Positions 1-12,135 are shown, counted from the stretch's first letter. The stretch is 64,000 nt of DNA from Branchiostoma floridae (GCF_000003815.2 NC_049982.1:76086-140085), one strand, 5' to 3'. The notes: generated by a model not told the origin, from the sequence alone. A program made the numbers and translations.

Positions 1-74
1 GTGTCTGCCTCCCGAGTGGACATGTTTTGACATAACGTATTTAGTCCAGTGGATAGTACGTGACGCTGCCTTTA

Positions 75-251
75 TAATCTCCAAAAGCAGATCCTACTGT
101 GACATAAGATGGTATCAAAGCTGGTCAAGGAGTATAGCCGACCAAAGGGTGTCAGGTGGGCTCCGGTAGCAAACACACTCCTAGACCGGCTTCACTCCTC
201 TGCACGCTTTTGATACTATCTTATGCTAGCGTAGAATCTGTTTGGAGATTA
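75..251. mobile_element. Foldback MITE, family A (full copy)
   Basis: The left end taatctccaaa is mirrored by tttggagatta at the right end, and the imperfect inverted repeat continues about 50 bp inward (gataagatggtatc-like sequence against its complement near 205-250). There is no coding capacity. A truncated relative lies at 38847-38980. The terminal-inverted-repeat form and multiple copies are seen directly; mobilisation by a DNA transposase in trans is inferred. Confidence 0.7.
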
Positions 252-339
252 CTGCCTCCGAGCCAAGAGATTGGGAGTTGGAATTACGACTTTTGAGCTC
301 AACCAAAATAAACGTTACTAGAAAGGGTCGCAATTAGGA

Positions 340-725
340 GTTGGTACCGTTACACTGCACCAGTACAAAACCGTTATTTTCTTATTAGACCGGAAAGCCG
401 GACCTAGAATAATCAGTGCTGGTGAACACATAACATCGAATGGCCTCCACACGTTTTGGGGCTTAGATGGTCCAAGAAAATGACAAGAACGAAGTAGAGT
501 AGAGTTTATAGTCCTTTTCTAGTCAAACGTACAGAAGAAGTTAGCATGAAAATAGGACTTTTAGAACGGTATTAGGAGTCGGATATTCCATCCACCATTA
601 TATGTCATCATTGAACTGATTCCTTTCTAGCAAAATGGACCATTGTTTTGAGTATCGCCCGCTCACAAGTTGCTCACAAGGTGCAAGTCCGGACCAGGAC
701 CTGGACCGTACAGGACCTGGAAAAC
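340..725 (-). mobile_element. Degraded MITE, family B (GGTACC-ended)
   Basis: Sequence near 345-400 (ggtaccgttacac, then gtacaaaaccgtt) and near 655-722 (gtccggaccaggacctgg) matches the two ends of better copies at 12571-12996 and 38408-38836, with matching internal sequence (tggaccattgttttgagta). Orientation is opposite to the 38.4-kb copy. The ends have decayed, so the limits are approximate. Confidence 0.55.
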
Positions 726-1935
726 AAGCTATCAAGTGAACTTACCTTTTAAGACAGCTTCTTTTGAATAGAATTGATTGCAATGAATTTGGAGGGAACG
801 CCTGATGAATCGTGGATTCATCGATCAAGAGAACAATTCCTTTTGGGATGTCTTAGAAGAAACCAAACGCTAAAAAACAATCGATATCCAATTAGCAAAA
901 GAAATGTTGGTTTCAATCTCACTGCACGGAAATTAATTTTTTTCGGTCCCATGTTTATTTGCAGTACAATCTCAAGAGCATTTTGACGTATGTCGGTCCC
1001 GTATCTATCCGAATCATGCAGCTCTGAGTCATAGAAAAACATACTTAAACGTTTCTCAAATACAATTCAATCTCTGCAACTGAACAAAAGTTTCAAGTGA
1101 CATCCACCTCTCTTCTTTAGCGTCACTAGAATGAAATAGGAGAGCAATTCAATACATCTAACTAGAAAAATGGATTTACCAGACTTCCCTGTCATTTGCC
1201 ACCGTTGGTAAGTCGTGCAATCATGTCTATACCGCGTTAGCCAGGTTTGCTACATTCTAGATGCGCAACTATATAGATGTATTCTGTAACAGCCAATGGA
1301 AGATCAGCTCTCCAGTGAGCTCAACCTGCTGTTTGAGACAACTTAACTCTTTTTGAATTGAATTGACTGTAATGAATTTGGAAGGAACGCGTGATGTATC
1401 GGGGATTCATCGATCAAGAGAACAATTCCTTTTGGGATGTCTTAGAAGTAACCGAAAACTGAGAAATAATCGATATCCAATTAGCGAAAGAAATGTTGTT
1501 TTCACTCTCACTGCACGGAAATTATTCTTTTCTGTCCCATGTTTATCTGCAGTACAATCTCCAGAGCATTTTAACGTATGTCGGTCCCGTATCTATCCGA
1601 ATCATACAGCTCCTAGTCAGGGCTTTCATAGAAAAACATCCCAAACCTCCTCAAATACAATACAATTCAATCTCTACAACGGGATGTTTAAAAAAAACAC
1701 GGATCGACATTTACTTCCGAACGTTTCGAGTGACATCCATCACTCTTCTTCTGGGCCACTAGAATGAAATGGCAGAACAATTCAATACAAGTACAAGTTG
1801 TCTGTACAACTAACTAAAAAATTCATTTTACAGACTTGCCTGTCATTTGCCACCTTTGGTAAGTCTCGCTTTCGTGCAGTGTCTATACAGTCTTAGCCAG
1901 GTTTGCCACATTCTAGATGCACGACTTTTATAGAA
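718..1935. repeat. Two-copy tandem duplication, about 585 bp per unit
   Basis: The block starting gaatttggagggaacg near 785 recurs near 1373 with the same order of landmarks: tcgatcaagagaacaattcc, then acgtatgtcggtcccgtatc, then gccaggtttgc and acattctagatgc at the end. The open frames starting at 774 and 1363 are the same sequence in the two units and are interrupted, so I do not call them genes. Copy 2 carries a short insertion near 1615-1680. Confidence 0.75.
1660..1800 (-). mobile_element. Retroelement-end fragment with stem-loop motif
   Basis: On the minus strand this has gaagaa, a 6-bp stem (gagtga...tcactc) and then cgaaacg, followed on the plus strand by gaatgaaatggcagaacaattc. A second copy lies at 3750-3915 and the motif is partly present near 1100. 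Such conserved ends suggest a dispersed retroelement; the family is not identified. Confidence 0.4.
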
Positions 1936-2071
1936 GTAGATTTACGGTGCAAATAGCTGCGAGGATAATGACATACAATTTACCATACCTAAAACATACA
2001 ATGATATACCTAACCTATCAGTTCCTAGATAGTTGACATCAATCATGTTTCTTGGGCTTTGTTGAACTTCC

Positions 2072-2365
2072 TTCAGCTGTCAGACTTTGTGGGAGAGATG
2101 CGCATATCTCCTCATCAGAGGCTGGGATCACAATGGATCACAGCATAAATACAACTTATCTATATGCATCTTCACAAGTGTCTTTGCTAATGCGATACAG
2201 GGAGATCCAGAATAAAATTTCTTTCAGCTGTCAAGATTTTGTGGTGGAGAATGTCCCCTCATCAGAGGCTGGGATCACAATGGATCACGGCATAAATACA
2301 ACTTACCTATATGCATCTTCACAAGTGTCTTTGCTAATGCGATACAGGGAGATCCAGAATAGATA
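2072..2365. repeat. 147-bp tandem duplication
   Basis: ctcatcagaggctgggatcac starts at 2111 and again at 2258, and the two copies match through the gatacagggagatccagaata stretch. The unit is 49 codons, so an open frame (2052-2471) runs through both copies. I recognise no protein domain in it and do not call it a gene. Confidence 0.75.
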
Positions 2366-2544
2366 CGACCATCCAAGGAAGAGCGTGATACGATTATATG
2401 TTTATCTGAACATCGTTATTGCTTATTTACCGCATGCCCGATCATCTTCCCTCATGAGGGAAATGCTTTAGATAGACATTTTTTTTTCTTCTTTTCCCTT
2501 TAGATCTTTGCAAGAGAAAGCCTGCCTTGATCTGATATTTATCT

Positions 2545-2990
2545 CCATGAAAAATGAAGATATAGTTTTGGGCGTTTGTGTTTGTATGTCTGTGTGTCCG
2601 GATATTTGTAGTCAGCATAAGCCATGAACCTCTGAATGGATTATGCTGATATTTAGTATGTGGGTAGGTGTTGGGAAGACAAAGCTTAAGGTCGATTTTG
2701 GGATCCCTAGTATGTGACCTTGGTACTTCAACTTCAGCAGAACCTCATTTTTGTTGTTGCATCTTTTGACCTGGATATGCTATGGTCTTGATTTTTTGGT
2801 GGTAGATAACTAGTGATGTAAACAAAAAGTGGTTCAAACTTCGGCTCCATAGCAGCTTGCTCTTGAACTGCAGGGTCGATTTTTGTGTTTTAGCTTTTGT
2901 TGCCTTGTCTGGTTGAAATTTGGGACAATAGCTCTCAGTGGGGAAAAGCGCGTGGGGAGTTCCTTCCGAGGTTTGTAAAAGAAAGCCTCA
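2545..2990 (+). mobile_element. Dispersed repeat with GT-rich head (copy 1 of 3)
   Basis: Landmarks in order are catgaaaaatgaag, a short GT-rich tract, ctctgaatggattatgctga, atatttagtatgtgggtagg, and gcagaacctcatttttg. The same order occurs at 21130-21610 and 30194-30560. No coding sequence is seen. Confidence 0.6.
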
Positions 2991-3159
2991 CAGTGTACAA
3001 ACATTATCTATGGTGTACTGATCTTAATAAACTGTCGCCGTAACAGCTTTGTAGTGATGTAGGAAGTGGTCTGGCGAAATCGATACAAACATTTGGGATG
3101 GTCGGTCTGAATGTCCATCTTGCCTGTAGATGGATTACAAGGGCCGTGTTTACTGGTCA

Positions 3160-3240
3160 AATGTCCTTCCCACTTCATACATGGTGCCCATCTCTATAGT
3201 CCTGTGGCCACACATTGTGTAGTCACTATCTACCTGCACT
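3160..3240. mobile_element. SINE fragment related to 40985-41235
   Basis: ggtgcccatct followed by ggccacacattgtgtagtcact resembles ggtgcccatctt and ggccacacacaacgcaatcact at 41015-41055. It is short and diverged. Confidence 0.4.
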
Positions 3241-3254
3241 GTTGTTTCTACTGT

Positions 3255-3400
3255 TGCGTGCGTGTGTGTGTGTGTGTGTGTCTGTACACGTGTTTTTGAT
3301 GTGTGTGTGTGTGTGTGTGTGCGTGTAAGATGTGTGTGTGTATGCGTATTTGTGTGTTTTGTGTGCATGCGTGCTCGCTTGTGCATATGTGTGTGTGTTC
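3255..3400. repeat. (GT)n microsatellite
   Basis: Interrupted GT/TGCG dinucleotide tract. Open frames on either strand here are runs of Cys/Val or Thr/His produced by the repeat. Confidence 0.9.
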
Positions 3401-3654
3401 AACTGCCATCTTTTTATTCGTTCATAGTTGTGGAGAGCTACCTAGGAAGAAAATCTCGAGCCAGCAGCGAAAAAGTATTTCACAAAAAAAGTCTGTTTTC
3501 CTGCACATCTTAGTTGCCTTTTTGAAGGGGTTACAATTTCATAATGATGAAAACACAATCATAAAATATATTCACAGATAAAACTGTGATAATTGCATTA
3601 CATGCCGATTGAGTATCTCAATAGAAATAAAAAACACAAAGTAGTTTATCTTGA

Positions 3655-3725
3655 ATGGCGAGCAGGAGGATCGAACTCGTAGGGTTCGCCAGTCAGAAAA
3701 CCGTACTACCGTACAGCAACAATCT
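3655..3725 (-). mobile_element. tRNA-like sequence (pol III box B), probable SINE head
   Basis: The minus strand holds gagttcgatcctcc, a good B-box, about 45 bases after an A-box-like tgctgtacggtagtacgg. The stems are imperfect, so a working tRNA gene is unlikely. Confidence 0.4.
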
Positions 3726-3749
3726 ACTGAAATGGTCCCACTTTATCGA

Positions 3750-3915
3750 AAACTTGTATTCAAGTACAATTCAATTTCTAGAACTGGATAAAAAACGGAG
3801 ATTTACTTCCGGGCGTTTCGACTGACATCCATCACTCTTCTTCAGCGCCACAAATATGAACTGGCAGAACAGTCCAATACAAGTACAGCTAACCAGAAAA
3901 ACTGGTTAAACATGT
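3750..3915 (-). mobile_element. Second retroelement-end fragment
   Basis: It matches 1660-1800: ttacttccgggcgtttcgac, catccatcactcttcttc, then gaactggcagaacagtcc and aatacaagtac. The minus strand shows ctgaagaa, a stem with one mismatch, then cgaaacg. Confidence 0.45.
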
Positions 3916-3984
3916 CAATTCACTAACTCCTACGGATCGCATGCAAATGTTACTCAGATGTTGGACGTTTAACCTCCATAAACG

Positions 3985-4930
3985 TATCGAAGACTTGTTT
4001 TATTAACTCTCGTTGATCCCATCCCACATATCTGCGTCATCTTCATGGTTGTTGAACCCTGTAAAGACAGAGGGAACATTTACGGTCCAGTTTATAATGC
4101 TACTTCACCTTGTTTTTTTAAACAGGATATTAATGGACATACGGATATCAAGACGAGGGATGGTGGTTTTAAACAGCAATACTTTGGATATACCGCAATT
4201 TGAAACTACAGTTCGTCGATTTGATATCCCTAAATATTCTGCTTTTAAATTTAATGGATAAAGGTTACCCCGCAGATAAAAGTGAACTAGCGTTAGCCCT
4301 CAGAATAACGCCACCAGTAATTGCCTCATGGTTTGTTTTTGGTTAAAAAAAACTTGGATAAAACTTCTTTTGGGTTAAAAACTTGGTTTATTTGCTCTCG
4401 CTGATCTCATCCCATATTTCTGAGTCATCGTCACGGTTGTTGAACCCAGTAAAGACAGAGGGAACCTTTAAGGTCCAGTTTATAATGCTACTTCACCTTT
4501 ATCTGTGGGGTAGCCTATATCCGTTGTTTTTTTAAACAGGATATTTATGGATATACGGATATCAAGACGAGGGATGGTGGTTTTAAACAGCAATGTTTGG
4601 ATATACTGCAATTTGAAACTACAGTTCGTTGATTTGATATCCCTAAATAAACTGCTTTTAAATACAATGGATAAAGATTACCTCGCGGATAAAGATGAAC
4701 TAGCGTTAGCCCCCAGACTAACGTCACCAGTAAATGGTTAAAACATGGTTAAAAACTTCTGTTGGGTTAAGAACTTGGTTTATTTGCTCTCGCTGATCTC
4801 ATCCCATATTTCTGCGTCATCTCCACGGCTGTTGAACCCAGTAAAAACAGAGAGAACCTTTACTGCAAAGTTTATAGTCCCCAGAATAACGTCTTCAGTA
4901 AATGCCTCCGACTTCTGCTGCCCGTAAACG
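3985..4930. repeat. About 390-bp tandem repeat, 2.4 copies
   Basis: ttgttgaaccc..gtaaagacagaggga occurs near 4045 and 4437 and, diverged, near 4830. Each full unit then runs through aacaggatat, atcaagacgagggatggtgg and gatatccctaaat to a MITE-like right arm near 4255-4300 and 4668-4704. The third unit is cut short near 4930. The small frames here are repeat copies of one another. Confidence 0.75.
4492..4701. mobile_element. MITE, family C
   Basis: The left end cttcacctttatctg..gggtagcctatatcc is the complement of the right end ggataaagattacctcgcgg..ataaagatgaac. A second copy lies at 54190-54393 with the same terminal design, and a left-arm-deleted version is in the preceding tandem unit (about 4105-4300). 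Confidence 0.65.
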
Positions 4931-5294
4931 TCCTTTCCGGGCCGGGAAGGTATTTATCCGCTGGTGTCTCGTTTAGGCTGTTTAATTAGGGCTCTATTTC
5001 GCTCTATTCGGAGGGACTACACGATAAAGGGCACTGGCAATGGTTTTCATTGATTTTCATAAACAGGCTTAGTATTCTTCCTGTCGTCTCATGAATGTTG
5101 TATACATAGAGAGAGGGTGACATTCAAGAAGATAGTAATGATATAATAAAAAAAAAATAATGATATAATGAAATACTTGGTTTTATCAATGTCATCAAAA
5201 TCGATGATTATGGTCTATCAAATTACTGCCCTATCATTGCAAAGGGTTGTAAGGTGTCCCTTACTTCTGTATCATCATCATCATGGCTCTTTCC

Positions 5295-5465
5295 TCGTAA
5301 CAGGTATAACCGACCTTCGGCGTAACTCACCAGCTTCTGTATCTGTATCTGTATCTGTATAGCTTGTACAACCGCCCCGCATCGCAACACGTCAGCTTAT
5401 GTATCTGTATCTGTATAACCTGTATAACCGCCCTTCGGCGTAACACACCAGCTTCTGTATCTGAC
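5295..5465 (-). mobile_element. Three tandem LINE 3' tails
   Basis: Read on the minus strand, the motif aagctggtgtgttacgccga, ggcggttata, then (cagata)n repeats three times with a period near 58 bp. It is the same 3' end seen once each after the LINE fragments at 40350-40731 and 43370-43817. No reverse transcriptase sequence precedes these tails, so they are severely 5'-truncated copies or a tail that was amplified in place. Confidence 0.65.
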
Positions 5466-6655
5466 AGCGGCTGGTCATATTGAACAACTTCTCGCAGCTA
5501 TCGTTGCACATCTAGCTTTTGAGTTTTGAGATTTCAAGAGGAAATTATGCATCTGATATAGGTTAATAAGCCATCAGCCACATTCTTATGTTGATTTTTG
5601 TATTGTTAGTTTTGGAACTCATAACAATTCGAAATTGGACACCTTGTATGGATTCAATCAAATAAATTGAAAGTGACTTATGGGGGAAGAAATCAGAGAT
5701 GCCTATTTAGGCGATCATGCAGGACAAATGACGTTATCGAACATTCCAGACCACGAGTTTCACATACATACACACACACACGCAAGACATATTCATCATA
5801 AAGTTAGATATCAAAGGTATAATCGAGTTACCAAGAATAACACAACATTCCCCGATAAGGTCATGGAGCTTCCGGCATTGCATCATCAGTTATGTAACCG
5901 TTGGTACAATCTGGAATATCTACACTTGATGAATGAAACAATAGGGAATTCAGCAGATTTCCCGAGTGGACCTTAAATATCAATACTGGCGGAACGTGAA
6001 AACTCGTTACCGGCAAACTAGTGATTATCATCAATTTGCTACATCAATGTACGTACGCCTCCAATTAAGTTTTTTAATCTAATTGTTGCATTTTTGGTGA
6101 TGACAACGCCGTCGACGAAAAGTTACCAATGAAATTTGATGAAAAGTTACCAACGCAAGGCTTAAAAAGCCGAATAGGGAAAATTTACGTTATCGTATAT
6201 CCCTGACTCCCAAGGCGCACCACTACTGCCCTGGCACATAAAGAAGACTTAGGAGTTAGGAGATATAGTGTTTCCGAACATGGTCCTGAAAACAAATAGG
6301 TTCGATATAGGTGAGGATATATTTTTTTTATTACAAATACATTTAAAGTTTTAACATGTAAAATGATATGCGTCAAAACACTAGTATTGTGAACATCATA
6401 CTATGCTATTTTATTGATATAAAAATGTACATTGATATAATTTCACTAATACATAGTTTACGTACACTGTAAAGGCAGAGGAACCCCAACAGAAATAAGG
6501 GGACACGACGTAAAACAAATCTATCACTCAGATGACAGACTAAAAATGTCCCGTGAGAAACCGGCCCAAGCAAAGTGTAGGGTCGGCAGGTTTTGGTAGG
6601 ATCAGGCGAATAGCCAGAACACAACTGCTTTTCCTTAGACCAAATGATAAATGTC
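5466..6655. other. No gene recognised
   Basis: AT-rich unique sequence with a 98-codon open frame at 5680-5976 that shows no recognisable domain and includes a His-Thr run from a short CA tract. I see nothing else I can name. Confidence 0.5.
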
Positions 6656-6659
6656 AATG

Positions 6660-9490
6660 GTAAAATGAGTGAGAAACATACCTTATTTGGGTTGACCTTC
6701 ATTCTAGTAAATCTTTCATATCTGCATTTAATATTTGCCCACTGCGCAAACCGGTGAGAAAATACGTCATCGTAAAAACTCGGTAACCCCCAATAGATCC
6801 ATTTTCCTAGTCATGATAACAATACAAAGAGTGGGAAACATACCATATTTGGGTTGACCTTCATCCTAGTAAATCTTTCATATCTGCATTTAATATTTGC
6901 CCACTGCGCAAACTGGGGGAAAATACATCATCGTAAACTCGATAACCCCCAATAGATCCATTTTTACGTGAACGTAGTACCGATTCAATAGATACTGTAA
7001 AACCCCTGGGATCAAACCCCACAATCCCTCCGAGACACTGAGTTACAGGTAGTAATGATTTTTGCTGTTGGCATGATGTCAGAAAATCATGACAACCATG
7101 CTTTAAATCATACAAAGCAGATGCAAAAGGAGCAGATTCTAGGATATGCTGAGGATGATATATATTATATTATATTGAAAAACTTTTTTTATTTGCACGC
7201 TCGCATCAGTTCTGGGGTTCCCAGAGGATGTCATCTATATAATAAAATCAACGTGGCCTTAGTCAATAATAACGATAATACAATGAGTGAGAAACATACC
7301 ATATTTTGGTTGACCTTCATTCTAGTAAATCTTTCATATCAGCATTTAATATTTGCCCACTGCGCAAACTGGGGGGAAAATACATCATCGTAAACTCGGT
7401 AACCCCCAATAGATCCATTTTTACTTGAACGTAGTACCGATTCAATAGATACTGTAAAACCCCTGGGATCAAACCCCCAATCCCTTAGAGACACTGAGTT
7501 ACAGGTAGTAACGATTTTAGCTGTTGGCATAATGTCAGAAAATCATAACAACCATGCTTTAAATCATACAAAGCAGCTGCAAAATGAGCAGATACTAGGA
7601 TATGCTGAGGATGATATATATTATATTATATTGAAAAACTTTTTTATTCGCACGCTCGCATCAGTTCTGGGGTTCCCAGAGGATGTCATCCATGTAATAA
7701 AATCAACGTGGCCTTAGTCAATAATAATACAATGAGTGAGAAACATACCATATTTGGGTTGACCTTCCTTCTAGTAAATCTTTCATATCTGCATTTAATA
7801 TTTGCCCAGTGCGCAAACTAGTGGGAAAATACATCATCGTAAACTCGGTAACCCCCAATAGATCCATTTTTACATGAACGTAGTACCGATTCAATAGATA
7901 CTGTAAAACCCCTGGGATCAAACCCCCAATCCCTTAGAGACACTGAGTTACAGGTAGTAACGATTTTTGTTGTTGGCATAATGTCAGAAAATCATGACAA
8001 CCTTTAAATCATACAAAGCAGGTGCAAAAGGAGCAGATTCTAGTATATGCTGAGGATGATATATATCATATTCTAAACCTTTTTATTCGCACGCTCGCAT
8101 CAGTTCTGGGGTTCCCAGACGATGTCATCTATATAATACAATTAACCTGGCCTAAGTCAATAATAATGTTAATAAAATGAGTGAGAAACATACCATATTT
8201 GGGTTGACCTTTCTCCTAGTAAATCTTTCATATCAGTATCTGCCCACTGCGCAAACTGGGGGGAAAATACATCATCGTAAACTCGGTAACCCCCAATAGA
8301 TCCATTTTTACGTGAACGTAGAACCGATTCAATAGATACTGTAAAACCCCTGGGATCAAACCCCCCGATCCCTCGGAGACACTGAATTACAGGTTGTAAT
8401 GATTTTTGCTGTTGGCATAATGTCGGGAAATTATGACAACCATGCTTTAAATCATACAAAGCAGCTGCAAAAAGGAGCAGATTCTAGCATATGACGAGGA
8501 TGATGTATATATATTATATTAAAAAACTTTTTTCATTCGCACGCTGGCATCAGTTATGGGGTTCCCGGAGAATGTCATCCATGTAATAAAATTAAACTGG
8601 CCTAAGTCAATCATAATGATCATACAATGAGTTAGAAACATACCATATATCTTCATTCTAGTAAATTTTTCATATCTGTATCTAATATTTGCCCACTGCG
8701 CAAACCGTTGGGAAAATACATCATCGTAAACTCGGTAACCCCCAATAGATCCATTTTTACGTGAACGCAGTACCGATTCCATAGATACCGTAAAACCCCT
8801 GGGATCAAACCCCCAATCCCCCAAAGACACTGAGTTACAGGTAGTAACGATATTTCCTGTTGGCATAATGTCAGGAAATCATGACAACCATGCTTTAAAT
8901 CATACAAAGCAGATGCAAAAGGAGCAGATTCTAGTATATGCTGAGGATGATATATATTATATTGAAAAACTTTTTTATTCGCTCGCTCGCATCAGTTTTG
9001 GGGTTCCCAGAGGATGTCATCCATATTATGAAATCAACGTGGCCTTAGTCAATAATAACGATGATATAATGAGTGAGAAACATACCATATTTGGGTTGAC
9101 CTTCATTCTAGTAAATCTTTCATAACAGCATTTGATATTTGCCCACTGCGCAAACTGGAGAGAAAATACATCATCGTAAACTCGGTAACCCCCAATAGAT
9201 CCATTTTTCCTAGTCATGATAATAATACAAAGAGTGAGAAACATACCATATTTGGGTTGACCTTCATCCTAGTAAATCTTCCATATCTGCATTTAATATT
9301 TGCCAACTGCGGAAACCGGTGGGAAAATACATCATCGCAAACTCGGTAACCCCCAATAGATCCATTTTTACGTGAACGTAGAACCGATTCAATAGATACT
9401 GTAAAACCCCTGGGATCAAACCCCCCGATCCCTCAGAGACACTGAGTTACAGGTTGTAACGATTTTTGCTGTTGGCATAATGTCAGAAAA
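6660..9490. repeat. About 450-bp minisatellite array with short units at both ends
   Basis: The landmark gtgagaaacatacc recurs at 6669, 6831, 7287, 7736, 8181, 8631, 9073 and 9234. Long units are 442-456 bp. The first and last intervals are only about 162 bp and share the same junction (tcctagtcatgataa followed by aatacaaagagtg). Each long unit holds cactgcgcaaac, actcggtaacccccaatag, cctgggatcaaacccc and a ttgggg..ttcccagaggatgtcatc end. The 60-115 aa open frames in the array are the same frame recurring and are broken, so they are not treated as genes. Confidence 0.85.
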
Positions 9491-9839
9491 TCCTTCTGAA
9501 TTATGCGCGTATAAACTCATGATGCCGAGCATGATCAACGTTTGTTACGGGGATTTTCTGCGCAAATTGATGTTCCCGGAAAACTTCTTATGTGTTCGCA
9601 TACAATGTTAATGATCCAATAATTGTACGGGTACAAAGCGCATTACGGCTGTATAAATATGTGATAAAACTGCGGCAGTTTCAGTGAGGTTTATTGACTT
9701 CACGTTAGGACCCATTTAGGTAACGTTACCGGGAGGGAGAATGCCGCAGTACTTAACGATATTAGAAATTGACAGAGTGTGGTCTTGGGTTCCGCTCAAA
9801 GCAGATGTTGTAAGTCAAGATCTTCACGTTCTACTCATC

Positions 9840-11060
9840 GTTATTGGGGGGCCCCAAAGCCCTTTTCCGTAGAGCGTAATCGGCGGTTTTAATTCTACGT
9901 ACTCCGTAGCGGGACCGTTCGAATTCAACGTAGAGCGTAATCGGTGCATTTTGCGTCGAGCGATATTGGCCCCTTTAATTTAACGTATTACGTAGAAGCT
10001 AACCGGATTTTACCGTAAAACGTAATTCATATTAATTTTTCGTCAAGCGTAATCAAAGTTTCATTAAACTTAACTAGTCTACCGGCAATTTTTACCCGCG
10101 AAAATGCTGGAAATTGCATTTCAAAGGGTCCAGATTTCAAAATTTCGCCGGACATTCCTTGCTATGGCTCAACACTTCAGCACTGGACATGGTGAAAATA
10201 TGTTGCGGGAGCGTCGTCCCCCAACTAGCAGAAATCTTTTTACCGACCTTAGCTTAGTTAACAAGCAAAATTTGCCCCTTAAATGCAGGAAATGGCATTT
10301 CAGAGGGTCGAGATTTCAATTTTTCTCCGGGCGCCGGGCGGTCCTTGCCAAGGCTTGCGACGGCTTGGGCCTCCGGCGCTCACGACTCTCCGGCGCTCGT
10401 CGCCAAAGACGTTTCTCTGACAGAAATGTCATTACATTGAGCATATGCCTGCCAGCAAAATTTTCCCCTCAAAATGCAGGAAATGGTGTTTCAGAGGGTA
10501 AAAATTTCCAAATTTTCCCGTACCTACCTTGCGACAGTTCGACTGCTCGTGCTTTCGGCACTCGAAATCTGAAAATGATGTTTGGGGGCGCTGCCCAGCT
10601 AAAACCATGTGAATTTCTAATTGGATGCTATTTAACTTAGCTTAGTCTGGGAGCAAAATTTGCCCTTCAAAATGCATAAAATGGCGTTTCAGATGGTCAG
10701 GACTTCACAATATTCCCGGGGGAGCATACCCCCGGACGGCCAAGGATTGTCGCGCCTCCACTTTCGGTGCTACAAGTGCTGAAAAAATTACGTCACATGA
10801 GAAATTTGCTGTAGCCGCCTTTGGCTAGCAAGACGTCTTTAGAAGTTAAGTTTTAATCTTATTGATGGAATTATCAGTTTTGTTTAGATCTCATCTTCAC
10901 ATGTTCTGCAGTCGGTGGAGTTCAGCCAAAAGACAATAAAAATTTGCATAATGCATTATGAAATTTCGTAATTTAGCGTAGAGCGTAATAAAGTGTCCAA
11001 AATTTAGCGTATTACGTAGCCGGCCCTCCCGAATTTAGCGTAGAGCGTTGTCGGTACCCC
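9840..11060. mobile_element. Non-autonomous element with gcgtagagcgtaat arms and four internal 185-bp units
   Basis: The left arm (9865-10060) and right arm (10965-11052) each consist of repeated motifs of the form tttagcgtagagcgtaatc and acgtattacgtag. Just outside lie gggggccccaaag on the left and cccttgagggccc on the right, an imperfect inversion. Between the arms, aaatgcaggaaatggcatttc-like units start near 10104, 10284, 10474 and 10672 (period 180-198 bp). The 178-codon frame at 10104-10640 runs through these degenerate units and is not supported as a gene. The superfamily is unknown; a Helitron-like or satellite-derived origin is possible. Confidence 0.55.
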
Positions 11061-11234
11061 CCCTTGAGGGCCCTCTTATTGCTTTTTGGCTGGCGCACTG
11101 CAACTTGCCACTCTACGTCTATGCAGGTTAGACAACCAGGTAATAAGATTCGCCAAAAATTAGTTACTCGAGCATCTGGATATCACGTGTCTGAAACTCT
11201 CGCGACTGTAAGTTCTGAAGGGATTGGTCATCAG

Positions 11235-11330
11235 TATTGATCCTGAAGAAGGCAACAGTGGCCGTTGAAAATTTGATCCGTGTGTACTTTTGCTTTAGAA
11301 GTACGTTTAGCGTTGTACTATAAAATCAGC
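11235..11330 (+). mobile_element. Retroelement-end fragment (pairs with 50750-50830)
   Basis: atcagtattgatcctgaagaa, then gttgaaaatttgatcc, matches the reverse complement of 50750-50815. It is the same general ctgaagaa-stem-gaaa design as at 3750-3915. Confidence 0.45.
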
Positions 11331-11616
11331 TACTTATTCAGTCCAACCATTTCAAGATGGGCTCATGTGAAATGGAAACAATAAGCTATAGGCTAAGAAC
11401 AAAATGGTGATGAATGAAGAACCAACATGTAAACCAGGGCGGCATTCGTCAAACCAGTCTCACGCTGGGGGAGGTCAAAGGAATGTGGCTCCCGCGCGAG
11501 CTTACTGTGGCTAGTATGGATCGACTATATGAAACAGCTTTTTAGCTACGAGTTCTACCTGTGCAGCAATATTTTACCGAAAATATGTTCCTCAGGTTGG
11601 TAGAATATAGGATATA

Positions 11617-11795
11617 GGAGAATTATTTTTACACAACCAGTTGGTACTTACATTGCTTACGCATCGATGTCTCTCAGACACCTTTGTTAGAGCTAGAAGA
11701 AGCTAGCTCCAGTTAGGATCTCTGACGAAGGTGTTGGAGAGGCATCGAAACGTAAGCAATGTAAGTGCCTGCTGGTTGTGTAAGAATAATTCTCC
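11617..11795. mobile_element. Foldback MITE, family D
   Basis: ggagaattatttttacacaa at the left is mirrored by ttgtgtaagaataattctcc at the right, and the inverted match continues through acttacattgcttacg and gaggcatcg-like sequence almost to the centre (about 75-bp arms). The frames at 11703-11960 are by-products of this. Confidence 0.75.
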
Positions 11796-12039
11796 GACAT
11801 CCAAGCAATATTTTGGTTTGACGTCGACAAGTAGGAAAAGCCCGTCGCAAACTAGTGGGAGAAGCCTGGTGCTTGTACAGTATAGCCCACAGCAGTAACA
11901 TATGCTCTGTTGAGACATACGGATAGCTAAAGTCCGTGCCATGATTTCATTTGTGAACATCTAGATACGTGAGTGATTGTAGGAATAAAATTTCTAATCC
12001 TATCTAGAGAAATAACATTCAAATGTGGCTAAATGGCAT

Positions 12040-12135
12040 GTGCTTTGTGGCGAAAAGACTTCTGCCTTGTTGCGAAACGACTTGTCTTGTAGCGAAATGA
12101 CTGTGGCGAACAGACATTGTAGCGAAACAACCTGT
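12040..12135. repeat. Short degenerate repeat of (ttgtagcgaaacgac)
   Basis: Five or so diverged copies of a 15-25 bp motif containing gcgaaa or gcgaac occur in 95 bp. Confidence 0.5.

Noticed and set aside
10104-10640. 178-codon open frame
   Set aside because: It runs through degenerate 185-bp repeat units with no domain and different frames preserved in different units.
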